A DNA stretch of 64,000 bases from Dendrocalamus latiflorus (taxonomy: Eukaryota; Streptophyta; Magnoliopsida; Poales; Poaceae), in contig CM029671.1 in the NCBI GenBank assembly GCA_017311315.1, forward strand, positions 24,866,227-24,930,226, written 5' to 3'. A program made the translations under genes and the position numbers. The notes under the pieces are model-generated. The model had not been told where the DNA came from. It saw only the letters and a list, made by a program, of their open reading frames with translations, and did not search any database. This document shows positions 21,801 to 31,316 of this stretch, in pieces. Position 1 is the stretch's first letter; the number at the start of each line of letters is the position of its first letter.

Positions 21801-22104
21801 TTATGATAATGCACAATATTCAACTTACGAATAGAGAGGAGCATACTGAGATCTATAGTTAATAGTTTGAACAGTTATGGATACTGGTAATTGTTTGCAG
21901 GGTGAGACAATATATCCCATTACATAATGGATAGGACTACAGGAGGATGCTGACATGAAAAGGCGAAATAGTTGGGTCAACAAATATAAATACAGATTTC
22001 AGAATAATTACCGTCTTCCCAGCCTTTTGAACACCAAGGATAAGCACACGGAACTCTGTCTTGCTGAAGACATGCTTCCATAGACCATAGAACAAGGAGA
22101 ACAT
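18885..22104 (-). CDS. GB1: ARF-related small GTPase (GB1/ARLB1, ARFRP1 homologue)
   Basis: Six exons on minus: 22012-22104, 21441-21581, 19965-20073, 19758-19819, 19294-19397, 18885-18987. They join in frame to 203 aa, close to the family's 205. The product starts MFSLFYGLWKHVFSKTEF. Nucleotide-binding motifs are in order: GVQKAGKT (P-loop, residues 24-31), the VPTVGLNIGR switch I, WDLGGQ (switch II), NKQD, and a C-terminal SAY motif. There is no Gly2, so no myristoylation, as in ARFRP1-type proteins that act at the trans-Golgi upstream of ARL1. The P-loop has Q where this family more often has D, which should be tolerated. The last residues (HRETAGKI) diverge from relatives. All splice sites are GT-AG. 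The introns carry a tandem duplication and a MITE. Confidence 0.92.
20488..21263. repeat. 182-bp tandem duplication, first copy split by a MITE
   Basis: Copy 1 is 20488-20617 plus 21030-21081 and copy 2 is 21082-21263. Each totals 182 bp once the MITE and its second target duplication are removed. Both contain GACGTGGAATAACTTT and GTTTGAGGCTGCTGAG. The duplication lies in a GTPase intron and is older than the MITE. Confidence 0.88.
20618..21021. mobile_element. hAT-type MITE, 404 bp, in a GTPase intron
   Basis: Flanked by a perfect 8-bp target duplication GTTAAAAC (20610-20617 and 21022-21029). Termini are CAAGGTTCC... and, from the other end, CAGGGTTCGG.... Both arms are rich in CCGGTACCGG/CCGGTTACCG words that could fold back. 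No coding capacity. It is related in style to the element at 4346-4642. Confidence 0.88.
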
Positions 22105-23265
22105 TGCTCTACTATTCTCCTCTCCTCAATCAGCTATGGACTGTACCGATGATGCACGACCTAAAAAATCAATCTCATCACACATATTTTCCTTCAACTG
22201 ATCCAACATATCAAACTTAAAACACACGGCCTACAAACAGCGAATTATATCTCCTAAATCAATTAAGCACTTGATAATGAGCAGGTTCGGGCCTGCCGAT
22301 GACCATTCCAGCACAGCATCATCAACACATTTCCCTGCCACTTGCGTTGCAAGATATCACAAATCAGACATTTCCTAACACTGGCCTCATCCAAATCAAC
22401 CAGCGCTACCATCTCAAACTGGATGAACGGCACCAATTTGGCACAAGCACAACCGATAGGGCACGAGTCCACCAATTACCCCGTCTTCCCCTACCAGATC
22501 CCAATTCCGTTCAGGAGGGGAATCGAATTCAGATTTCCACGAATCCGAATCACACGGCGAAATCGCGCAACCATTTATACTCCCTACGGGCATATCATCG
22601 AACTAAACCAACGCGTATCAAATCCGCCCAAGAAAAAAAAATCGAGAAAAAAGGTCAAAACATGGAAATCGTGGCGCGGAAGGGGAGATCTGGATCGCTC
22701 ACCGGAGAAAGGAGGCGGCCAGGCGGGCGTGGCGATCGGATCGCTTCGGCTCTCTCTCGTCGTCGTCGTCGTCCACGCGTTTCCTAAAGCGTTTTAAACA
22801 AAGCCCCTCGAAAGAAGAAAAATTACCCACTCCATACAGAAAGAGTTGGGGGGATGCGTGCGGATGACATGTGGGTCCCGACTGTGCTGACCCTTCCTTT
22901 TTACCGCCTCGTGCAGGCGGATTTGCTGCCATCGGCTCGGTTTATCTAATTGACATGTGGACCCAGAAGGTGTCCGTGCAAAGTGGGTCCCGTGAATCAG
23001 TGAATCCTAGTTCGGGGCACTCGGTCCGAGACGAGCGCGATTTTTCCACACTGTATTGGCGCTTTGACATCACCTCTCAATGGCAGGTGGGCCAGCCTGT
23101 TACAGTGGACCACATAGCATCGTACATGCGGCCCAATGTTTCTCTTGCGCAAGTAGTACTTAGTGGCACAAAGGCCCAACATATTCGGCCCACAGAACAA
23201 ACACGATAGGCCCAATAAACTATCTCCGATGGCAGAACCGTAAAAACACCAGCTCCGGCCCATGT
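22105..23265. promoter_or_regulatory. Shared divergent promoter of the GTPase and OST4 genes
   Basis: The GTPase (minus) starts at 22104 with a 5' leader probably reaching to about 22790, and OST4 (plus) has its first exon from about 23270. Between them lies a short interval with a cluster of GGCCCA words at 23130-23265 (five copies, in contexts such as GCGGCCCAAT, AAGGCCCAAC and TAGGCCCAAT). GGCCCA/TGGGCC is the plant site II element bound by TCP factors in housekeeping promoters. No TATA box stands out. Regulation is inferred from motif density only. Confidence 0.55.
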
Positions 23266-23269
23266 CTTC

Positions 23270-26200
23270 TCCTCTTTTCTTCTTCTTCTTCTTCACAGGT
23301 CTCCCACATTCTGCGGCGCACGGGATCGAGTCGAGGAGACTAAGGACGAGGCGACGAGCGCGAGTCTCTCAAGCGGCGGCCAAGGTGCAGTTCCCTCCTC
23401 TTAGATCGCGTTTATTGATCTGTTCGTGGGAAGAATTTGTGCCCCGTTAGTTTCCTCTCCGCAGTTCCTGCTTGGTTTCCTGTGCTCCGGTGGATCTACG
23501 CGATTCTTGCGTTGAATCGGTGGCGAGATACGTGCAAGGGCGAGAGTTTTGACGTGCTGATTTGTTTTTTGTTACTGAGGTCTCGCGGCCAGATTGGTTT
23601 TGCATCTCCTGAGATGAGATCGGTTAAGTTCCAGGAATTCTGATATGTGGATGGTGAGAACACGAGGCAGGAGATGATTAGTATAATTTGCGTGTAGATG
23701 TGTCTGGTTAGTATAATTTGTAGTGATATGCTTAGATGTTCTCCAAATCCCTAGGGTATGTCATGCTACTTAGCTAGCTAAGTGCCTCGTTCACTAGTAT
23801 GATTTGTTTATGATATGAAACTGATGCATTTTTCCAGTTTAGCTTCAGATAAACCTTTTGATTTGTAAAGCAAAAATGAGATATATTGAAGGGATTAGCT
23901 TGGATAGCTGAATTTGACACTAGAAAACTTAGAAAAGGGTAAATAATCAGAAAGATTTGAAAGATCAAGATACGCTTGTGTATGTTAGTATGTAACAGTT
24001 CTTGTGTGAGGTATGGAAATTCTCATTTTTCATGTTCTACTTCACTAGTCTCCACGCCCTGCAGGAAGCGACGCCACTGGAAGGAGCAGCCAAGGGGTGA
24101 GGGAGAGTCTTCCAGGCAGCGGAGAAGGTGCAGTTATCTCACACACACATGTCGCTTACATTTTCCTGTTTCATTGAGGCCGATCTGTTTGTGCGAGTAA
24201 TCCATGCTCCGTTAGTTTCTTCTCCTCCCCTCCATGCTTCCTGCTTGGTTTCTTGTCTCGGGTAGATTCATGCGGTTCTTGCGTTGAATTGGTGGTGGGC
24301 TATGTGCAAGCGTGAGGGTTTAACGTGTGTGTGTGTGTTTTTTTGCTACCGAGAACTCTAAGTGATCATGTGAGAAGGTCAACGATGATTTGTGATGAAT
24401 CATTGTCAATATTTGTGAAGTTAAAATTTTAAATTTGTGAAAGATTTGAATTTTCTGTCAGGTTTCGGTTTGGTTCCTAATAGTCTGACCGGCTGTGGTC
24501 AGACCGGCTTGGCTGAGCGGTCAGACCGGTTGGTGAAACTAGTCAAACCGGCTCGACTAAACCGTCATACTAGGCAAATCAGGTTGACCGGCTCAGCTGA
24601 GCGGTCAGACTGGTCGTCCTCTGGTTTCGGCATAGAGTTCTGAAATTTGGGAAATTGGTCTAGATTGGGTATTTTGGTCCTAGGTCAATACATTTAGGTT
24701 GCATAAAGCATGTCTTAGCTAACATAAGTCAGGTTGTAAAGAATTTATGTCCGAAAACGATGTTTTTGTCCTTAGATGTGCAGAGAAGCTTCAAGTCAAC
24801 TATGGTCAATGGCAAGGATCAGGACTACGCTCATGGAAGAGCCGAGGACCAGAATGGTCAAGGATACTAGGTGAGATAGTAAAGCTGAAGTGTAGCACAA
24901 GAAAAACAAGGAATATTGAAAAGAAGGTTTGAGTAATGGGTTGCACTAAGTGGCTTGGTTGGTCCAAATAAGACGTGGTCCAGTGGAAACCAGAACAGGA
25001 GAGACTTGCCAACGCGTGGCAAAGTATTGGTGTACCTACACGTGATAAGCATAGCAGTTCTTTGCAAGGGAAGATAAAAACCGAATCAAGACTAGGGTAT
25101 TTTGGTAGTTCGCCAAATACCGAAAACTTCGTTAGATCAAAACCACGACATTTGAGTGGCGCTTGGGAAAGCGATTTAGATCAAGAAGATGCTGAAAAGA
25201 TCAAGTGGATTAAAGGCTAAGGACTTAGCGGGTTTAGGCTCATATGCTTTGAAAAACGTATGTGAGTAAAGTGTATGTAAAACCCATGTTATGTGGTGTT
25301 AACCGATTTCCTCCAATCGTGCTAGTGGATAGTATCCATTAGGGTTATATATGAGTTGGTTGCTCTATCTATTTAGTGGATAGGGATGGAGGCTGGCATG
25401 CTAACTATTCCAACCATTCTTGAGTTAGGTTCAGGGTTTGAGAGAGAAGAGTGGGTATTGTAGTGTGCTCTCTTGTCCTTCTAATGTAGTGACTATAAAG
25501 AATTCATTCACAAGTAACAATATAATCAAGTTTGTTTCTCTCTCATAAATCATTCTTGTCTTGGTTGATTTGCTTTTGTTTTTGTTGGTTCTTTGTCTCG
25601 TCTTTTCTTGGTCTTGTTGATACCAAGAACGTGTAAGTGATAGAGATGACTCATGTAGATCAAATCCCATCCATATAGGCATTGTGGTTTGCAAGATTTT
25701 GAAGTTGTTCGGTTTTTGCATGATTTGGCCTCCTTGAAAAATTGTGATATGAGGGTTTTAGCTTTGATTTGTCGGTTGGTTTTGCTTATTGTGATATGTG
25801 GGAACACATCTAGAGTTATCTTGGCTATTTTTAACCAATGAGCAAGTTGTCTCTCAAGATTGAGTTTTGCCCGTTTTTGGTACAACCTTTCATGTTTTGA
25901 GAAAATGTTGGAACTTCGGTCAGGATCATCCCGATCTTCAGATGGAATAGGTTTTTAAAACCCTCAGTAAGACATGTGTGAATTTTGATATCATTTGATC
26001 ATGAATTTTGAAGATTGTACCAAAAGTGGTTTGGATTCGAGCTGATTTTTCGTTTTGGGAACACGGGAAGGGTCAAACCACCTTGGGTCCGGTCAGATCA
26101 CTGGTCGTTGACTGGTTAGACCGGCTAGGTGCAGAGCTGATCTCTTTGTTGTTTCGGGTTGTTGCTTAGCTGTAGGCTGTGAAATCTAATCTTCTTAGTT

Positions 26201-27438
26201 GTCTAGCTCTAGAGTGAGATTTCTAGTACTTGGGGAAAATTTTCAGAAGGCACCATCCCCCCCCCCCTCCCCCCGGCGCTGCCATTGGCGATCCTAAAAA
26301 CTTGAATATAGATCGGTTTTACATCTCCTGAGATGAGATCTTATGCAATTCAGTACTACAAATTATGATCTCTGGATGGTGATTCGCATTAGTTTATTCT
26401 CTCCTTTTTGTTGAGTTCGTGTGTAGGTGTATGTCCGATTGGTGTATTTTTTTAGTGATAAGCTTAGAAGTTTTCCAAATCCCAAGGGTATGCCATGCCA
26501 TAAATGAAAGGCAAGCCGCTAAGCCAAGTGACTGATTTTAAATTTCACATAACTACAACTTTATTGGCAAAACTATCAGTTTGCTGCAACTTTAAGCGAT
26601 GATTTCGGGTACCTGCACCGTGAGAACATTTTTTCAAAAAAACTGCAATTCCATCACGAAACAGGCTGTCCTGACAAACTGGGCCCACATGTCATATGTA
26701 CATGCAGTGCTGAGGTCATTATTCCACGCCACGCAAGCGCCAATGCTGCTCACACATCAGCAGCACAAAAGTTCCAGTAAATTGATGGTTTAGATAGAAA
26801 AGTTCTCGTTAGTTGCATCATTTCTCTGAAGTTGAACTGGGGAAATACTTTTAAAAAATACATCCTACAAAGAAATCACAAGAGTGCATCTGGCACCTAG
26901 CTAAGCGGATTGCCTTTAACCCATTGGGTGACTTAAAGGGCATATCACCAAAAATTACCATAATCCCAGTTTGTCTTCAAGTTAGATTGATCGGAATATG
27001 TGTTAGCCTTCACAGCTCAGAAACTTGTTTGGAATTGTCAAGATTCACAAGATGGTTAAGCAGGGGTTGCTCACTTGTTCTACTTGCTGCATTTTATATT
27101 AATAAATTGTCGCCAGAATTCAATTGTAGCTTCTAGTATTTTGTCATTGTGATCTCCTTTTTGAAGCTATACATGCAGCTGGTTTATATTCTCTGTATCT
27201 TGTGTTTTTGCCTTTACTTCCGTGTTGCACAATGCTAACAAGTGACAACCAGTCCATTTGGTTATTATTTTGGATTAATTGTCTTCAGATCTTAACCAAT
27301 ATTTGCTTGCTACCTTCACTGCAGATGTTTGACGATCAAGACCTGGGTTTCTTTGCCAATTTCCTTGGCATCTTCATATTTGTCTTGGTCATCTCGTACC
27401 ACTTTGTGATGGCAGACCCGAAGTACGAGGGGAACTGA
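23270..27438 (+). CDS. OST4: Oligosaccharyltransferase subunit OST4 (37 aa)
   Basis: The coding sequence is entirely in one exon, 27325-27438, giving MFDDQDLGFFANFLGIFIFV and on to a DPKYEGN C-terminus: 37 residues with one membrane span (about residues 9-30). This is the tiny subunit that stabilises the STT3-containing N-glycosylation complex in the ER membrane. The start is set by the CAG acceptor directly before ATG. An in-frame upstream ATG at 27202 is intronic. The leader exon ends CGGCCAAG at 23384, leaving a 3940-bp intron in the 5' UTR (23385-27324). A degenerate second copy of the leader/donor region lies at about 24061-24350. The leader start is approximate. Coding sequence is certain, leader structure is inferred. 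Confidence 0.9.
24061..26500 (+). repeat. Duplicated OST4 leader/intron segment split by an insertion
   Basis: The segment 23370-23760 (donor GTGCAGTT, then CTGCTTGGTTTC, TTCTTGCGTTGAAT, CATCTCCTGAGATGAGATC) recurs in diverged form at 24128-24350 and continues at about 26312-26500. The two parts of the second copy are separated by about 1.95 kb. The duplicated donor (AAG|GTGCAG at 24127/24128) could act as an alternative first exon. Confidence 0.7.
24350..26310. mobile_element. Insertion of about 1.95 kb, class unknown
   Basis: It interrupts the second copy of the OST4 leader-intron duplication. It carries repeated GACCGGCT/AGACCGGTT words at 24478-24620 and again near 26090-26130, a style often seen in grass LTR elements. 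There is no coding frame of interest, and no clear TG...CA ends or target duplication was found. A C-run lies near 26260. LTR-derived sequence is the likeliest source, but this is not shown. Confidence 0.45.
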
Positions 27439-28440
27439 TGCGGTGATGCCCTTTTGTTGAGCAAGGAGATCGTACGATCTTGATATCGAAATAGGGCAAT
27501 ATATGTCAGTTAATGCTAGCGAGAGCGCTTGACAGTTGTTGTTAGCGCTTTACCATGCGAGCTGGACATGCAATTTCTGTCATTTTGACTTTAATAATGT
27601 TTAGTCGGTTGAATTAGTGAACTCTGGAGATTTCAAAAGATGATTCTGCTGTTTTAGTATTTGCATATGTTAGCTGCCGTTGGTCTGTTGTTTGCTGGTT
27701 AACAATGTGATTTTTATTACAGCCGGTTGGATGTCAAAAAGTGAGGTTGTTCTATACCTTCTTCCTCAACAGTGATTTGCACAATTTTTAAAGCATGTGA
27801 ATGGTAGATAGATGTTACTTATTTTTTTGTTTGCTTTGAGATTAGTGTTACTCTTGTTAGAGATAAAAGCATAGAAGCACTGCTGTATTTGGTGTTGGAT
27901 GACTTGAATTGCAGAGAACATAAACTAAAGTGTTAAGGTTTCCAGTGCTCCACACAAGAAATAAAACATTGGGAGATTTGAGGTTTTGCCCCATCTTTCT
28001 TTGCAACTTGATAAATTGGCCCCGATCGTTTCGGCTTCGGCTTCTGGCTTATTTTTCGCTATTCCTAAATTTTGTCTTTTTCTGATTTTTTTGAGTTTTT
28101 TTACCGGTTCTTTTTTCCCTGTATTCGTTTCATTACACGTGATGGGCTAACCCATTTTTTCTATTTTTAAAATTTTTTAAATTTAATTATACCAAATAAG
28201 TCACCTTCAGCTACAGTGTAATTTCAGCCAGCTACAATGAAATAATCCAAAAGGCACAGCCCAACCGATCACCACCACAATGCCCCGTGATATCTCACTA
28301 ATATACGGGGCTAGGATCCGCATGTCAGTGACACATTACTTGCCATTTCAACGAAAAATTGGGTAAATCATCAATTCATCCATAAAATATTGTGTTTTCC
28401 TTTGCCCCATATATCAACGAATCAAACGTATGTTATCCAT
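27439..28440. other. OST4 3' flank with a dispersed MITE copy
   Basis: 3' UTR and intergenic sequence. At about 28020-28262 lies a member of a MITE family also present near 49462 and 52372. No gene seen. Confidence 0.5.
28020..28262. mobile_element. Dispersed MITE family, copy 1
   Basis: Starts around GATCGTTTCGGCTTCGGC and ends around CCAACCGATCACC. It shares TTTTTCTGA, ACCGGTTCTTTTT, TGGGCTAAC, AATTTAATTAT and CAGCTACAGT in order with the copies near 49462 and 52372. Non-coding. Exact ends and target duplication not settled. Confidence 0.65.
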
Positions 28441-28445
28441 AAACT

Positions 28446-28587
28446 GGTGCAGTTTTGGTTCTCTGCTTAAGCAGCTTTACACAGACATTACCTTGAGGGA
28501 ACTCCGTCTTGCTTGGTGCAGTTTTGGTTCTCTGCTTAAGCAGCTTTACACGTACGTACATTACCTTGAGGGAGCTCCGTCTTGCTC
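28446..28587. repeat. Two-copy tandem repeat, 69-bp unit
   Basis: Copies at 28446-28514 and 28515-28587 both begin GGTGCAGTTTTGGTTCTCTG and end near CTCCGTCTTGCT. The second has a 4-bp CGTA expansion. The repeat lies upstream of the DUF7870 gene. Confidence 0.9.
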
Positions 28588-28763
28588 GTATAGAGATGGA
28601 GCACAATTACACATCCGCTAATAGCATGGCTCATGAGGGAATTCCAGCCTTGGGCTGGCTCCCAACAGCAAGAGCAAAACGCTTGGCTCCTCGCCCTTCA
28701 CGGGTTTCAATCAAAAATAGCTCTACCTGTGTCTACTCCAAACAATTCCTCGCGCCCTGCGCG

Positions 28764-28770
28764 TATAAAG
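28764..28770 (+). promoter_or_regulatory. Probable TATA box of the DUF7870 gene
   Basis: TATAAAG in a GC-rich setting (GCGCG before it), about 450 bases before the ATG. It is followed by C/T-rich sequence of the kind used for plant transcription starts, and by a (TCC)n tract at about 29115-29150 in the leader. Position-based inference. Confidence 0.5.
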
Positions 28771-29221
28771 CCATGCCCGGAAGGGCCATCTCCACCCCGG
28801 GCCATTTCTCCTCTCCTTTCTCGCATCATTTTTGGGACCGAAAGATCGATCTCTGTGAAACCAAGAGAAAGGAGAGGAGTGATAGATACATATACCTATG
28901 TGTTTTCTTTTCTTTGTTTGTTTCTGGTACATTTGTTGATCAATCCGCACCAGCGTCGGAGTTGGCGACATCCGGCCGGCAGGGATGGATCCCAGCCGCG
29001 CGGAAGAGCTGATGCTCCTGTGCCTTCGTTCGCAGAGCACACGCGTGGCCCTCGTGGGTGGCAACCACACCGCCGCCCGCTTCTGCACCCGCTAATCCCG
29101 CCTCGCGCCTCCCGCTCTCCTCCTCCTCCTCCTCCTCCTCCTCCTCCTCGTCTCCTCTGTTCTGCTTTGTTCTGTTCAATCTTCTTGGCAATCACATCTG
29201 CGTTTGCGACGATCAGCGACC

Positions 29222-30322
29222 ATGAGGAAAGCAGCAAGAACAATGGAGGGTAGGGCCGGCAATGGCAGGCTCCTCCGACTGGTGGGGCGGACGGTGCTCC
29301 CCGCCGTCATCATGCTGTCGCTCGCGTCGCTTAGGCTCGCGCTTGAGCCTGCTCCGGCGCTGGTTAACGGCGACGAGCTCTACCTGCCGATCCTATTCGC
29401 GGAGCTAAACGACCGCGGCTACATGCGCCACGGCAGCCGCGCTGTCTTCATCGGCGATACCGCCGGGTCGTGGGTCTCGTTTCTTGAACGGCACCAGGTC
29501 ACTGCGGTCAGCGCCGATCAGCTTCCGGAGATCCCCGACAAGTCCGTCGACCTCGTCCTCCTCGACGGCGATGGCGCTGGGTTCAGCCTCGTCAATCGCA
29601 TCCTCAAGGTCGGCGGCGTTGCCGCCGCTTTTGTCCCGTCGGAGTCGACGTTGCAGCTGCCTGACAACTACAAGGTCGTGTTCGCGCACCACGCCAAGGC
29701 CGTCGCCCTCGCCGTGGAGAAGACCGGCGCTTCTACGAGCGCTGCGGTCGCGCGCCCTCACAGGAAGCTCCTGGCCGTGCCGGGGAACAAGAAGGAGGCG
29801 TTGGCCGGGCTCGAGGGCGTCCTTCTCGAGCCGCCGCAGAAGCGGCACGTCATACGGCGGCTGCGTCCCAAGTACCTCCCGGAGCTGACCGGCGACTCTC
29901 TGCAAGGGTACCGTCGACGGGTGTTCATCGACGTGACCCCGTCGAGCGGCGGCAGCGCGGCGTCGTGGTTCAAGAAGCACTACCCGAGGGGGAAGCACTG
30001 GTTCGAGATCGTGCGCCTTAAGGTGGCACCGGAGGCGGCGAGCGCGCAGACGGCGGCGGAGGGGATCGGGGAGTGGCTGGAAGGGAACGTGAAGGAGGAG
30101 GACTACGTGGTGGTGAAGGCCGGCGTGGAGGCGGCGGAAGAGATGCTGCGCAAGGGCGGCACCGCCGTGCGCCGCGTCGACGAGCTCTTCTTGGACTGCG
30201 GCAGGGAGGACGACGGCGCCACGGGCAATGCAGCGCGCCCCTACTGGCAGTGCCTGGCCCTGTACGGTCGCCTCCGTGATCAGGGCGTCGCCGTGCATCA
30301 ATGGTGGGGCATGATCAAGTAG
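29222..30322 (+). CDS. DUF7870 family protein, single N-terminal membrane anchor
   Basis: A single-exon 366-aa protein. I start at the ATG at 29222. The open frame extends upstream without another ATG. A basic N-terminus is followed by a hydrophobic stretch (about residues 20-42, LVGRTVLPAVIMLSLASLRL), typical of a type II membrane anchor. The rest is a soluble domain with a Rossmann-like feel (VFIGDTAGSWVSFLERH; SVDLVLLDGDGAGFSLVNR) and the family's ending VDELFLDCG...YWQCLALYGRLRDQGVAVHQWW. Such plant proteins are sometimes labelled methyltransferase-like, but I see no clear SAM-binding motif and would not assign activity. Strong GC codon bias, no frame damage. A (GA)n tract follows the stop at 30322. 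Confidence 0.82.
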   Translation: MRKAARTMEGRAGNGRLLRLVGRTVLPAVIMLSLASLRLALEPAPALVNGDELYLPILFAELNDRGYMRHGSRAVFIGDTAGSWVSFLERHQVTAVSADQLPEIPDKSVDLVLLDGDGAGFSLVNRILKVGGVAAAFVPSESTLQLPDNYKVVFAHHAKAVALAVEKTGASTSAAVARPHRKLLAVPGNKKEALAGLEGVLLEPPQKRHVIRRLRPKYLPELTGDSLQGYRRRVFIDVTPSSGGSAASWFKKHYPRGKHWFEIVRLKVAPEAASAQTAAEGIGEWLEGNVKEEDYVVVKAGVEAAEEMLRKGGTAVRRVDELFLDCGREDDGATGNAARPYWQCLALYGRLRDQGVAVHQWWGMIK

Positions 30323-31313
30323 AGAGAGAGAGAGAGAGAGAGCATGGGAGCCTGGGAGGGAACATCATCTAGGAGGCTTTGGGTTCAAAAGATGCAGGAA
30401 CACCGATGTAACAAAAATACAGTACTCCATTTGTTTGGGGGATGAATACAGATGTACGTAAATGAAAAACAAAAAAAATGCCAAGATTGGAATTTGTATC
30501 GTGGAAATTCATAGTCCTGTGATTATGTAATGGTCTTTGGTAACTTGTGTTTCACTTTGTAATTTGATGATTTATCTATCTAAATAATTTGTCGTAGGTG
30601 TGCTCTATCCTTAGTTTAACATGATTTTGTTAGTGTGTGTGTGTATCACTAAACCAGCTGTGCACTTGGATGCAAAAATTGGCCTGCGGGATTGAACCTG
30701 GCCTGGTCAACTCTTGGCCTAGCCCAAAATGTAGAGGTAACATTTGGATTAGGACCAGTTTGTGGTTTATAGCTTTTTTTTGGAACATAGAAATTTTACC
30801 AAAAGCAGAATAACAATAGTTTTCCATTCCAAAACATGCACTTAAGTGAATACGGGTCTGTTCTTTACCTCAAAAGCTGATGGCTTTTGGCTTTTGCTAC
30901 AGTACTTAACTTTCAAACAGAATATTTTCTCAAGACGGGGTCTACAAGTTAAACGATCTACACGTTAAAAGCCCAACATCTGTACCAGCCAAAATCGCAA
31001 GTGGGTATCTGTCTCTCCATAATCTATACCGTAAACAGCTAAAATTCAAAAATTTCAGCAAAAAACCATCAGCCGTAGCCGAAAAGAATATACCCTACTT
31101 CATGTCACCTTAAGGTGCACTTAAGGTGAATACTTCCATAACCTAATGGTGTGTGCTCGGTTCTTTGATTGACAATCGAAGTTCGACTATCATCAACCGA
31201 AGGTGGAGTGGGTTATTTACATTAATTTTTCCACTATGATTTCCTAATATTTATACACATGGTACGTGGGTTGTTAGTATTAAGATAACTACACTGGATA
31301 ATTATCTCTGCTC
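30323..31313. other. 3' flank of the DUF7870 gene
   Basis: (GA)n at 30322-30341, 3' UTR, then a MITE at 30854-31095. No gene seen. Confidence 0.5.
30854..31095. mobile_element. MITE, about 242 bp
   Basis: Inverted ends GGGTCTGTTCTTT and, from the other end, GGGTATATTCTTTT, with TAC on both sides (30851-30853 and 31096-31098). AT-rich and non-coding. The superfamily is uncertain because the duplication is short. Confidence 0.6.
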
Positions 31314-31316
31314 TAA

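Noticed and set aside
27202..27324. In-frame ATG upstream of OST4
   Set aside because: It lies within the leader intron before a clean CAG acceptor, and OST4 proteins start at MFDDQ.
29204..29221. Upstream extension of the DUF7870 frame
   Set aside because: It would need a TTG start. The ATG at 29222 fits the basic-then-hydrophobic N-terminus.
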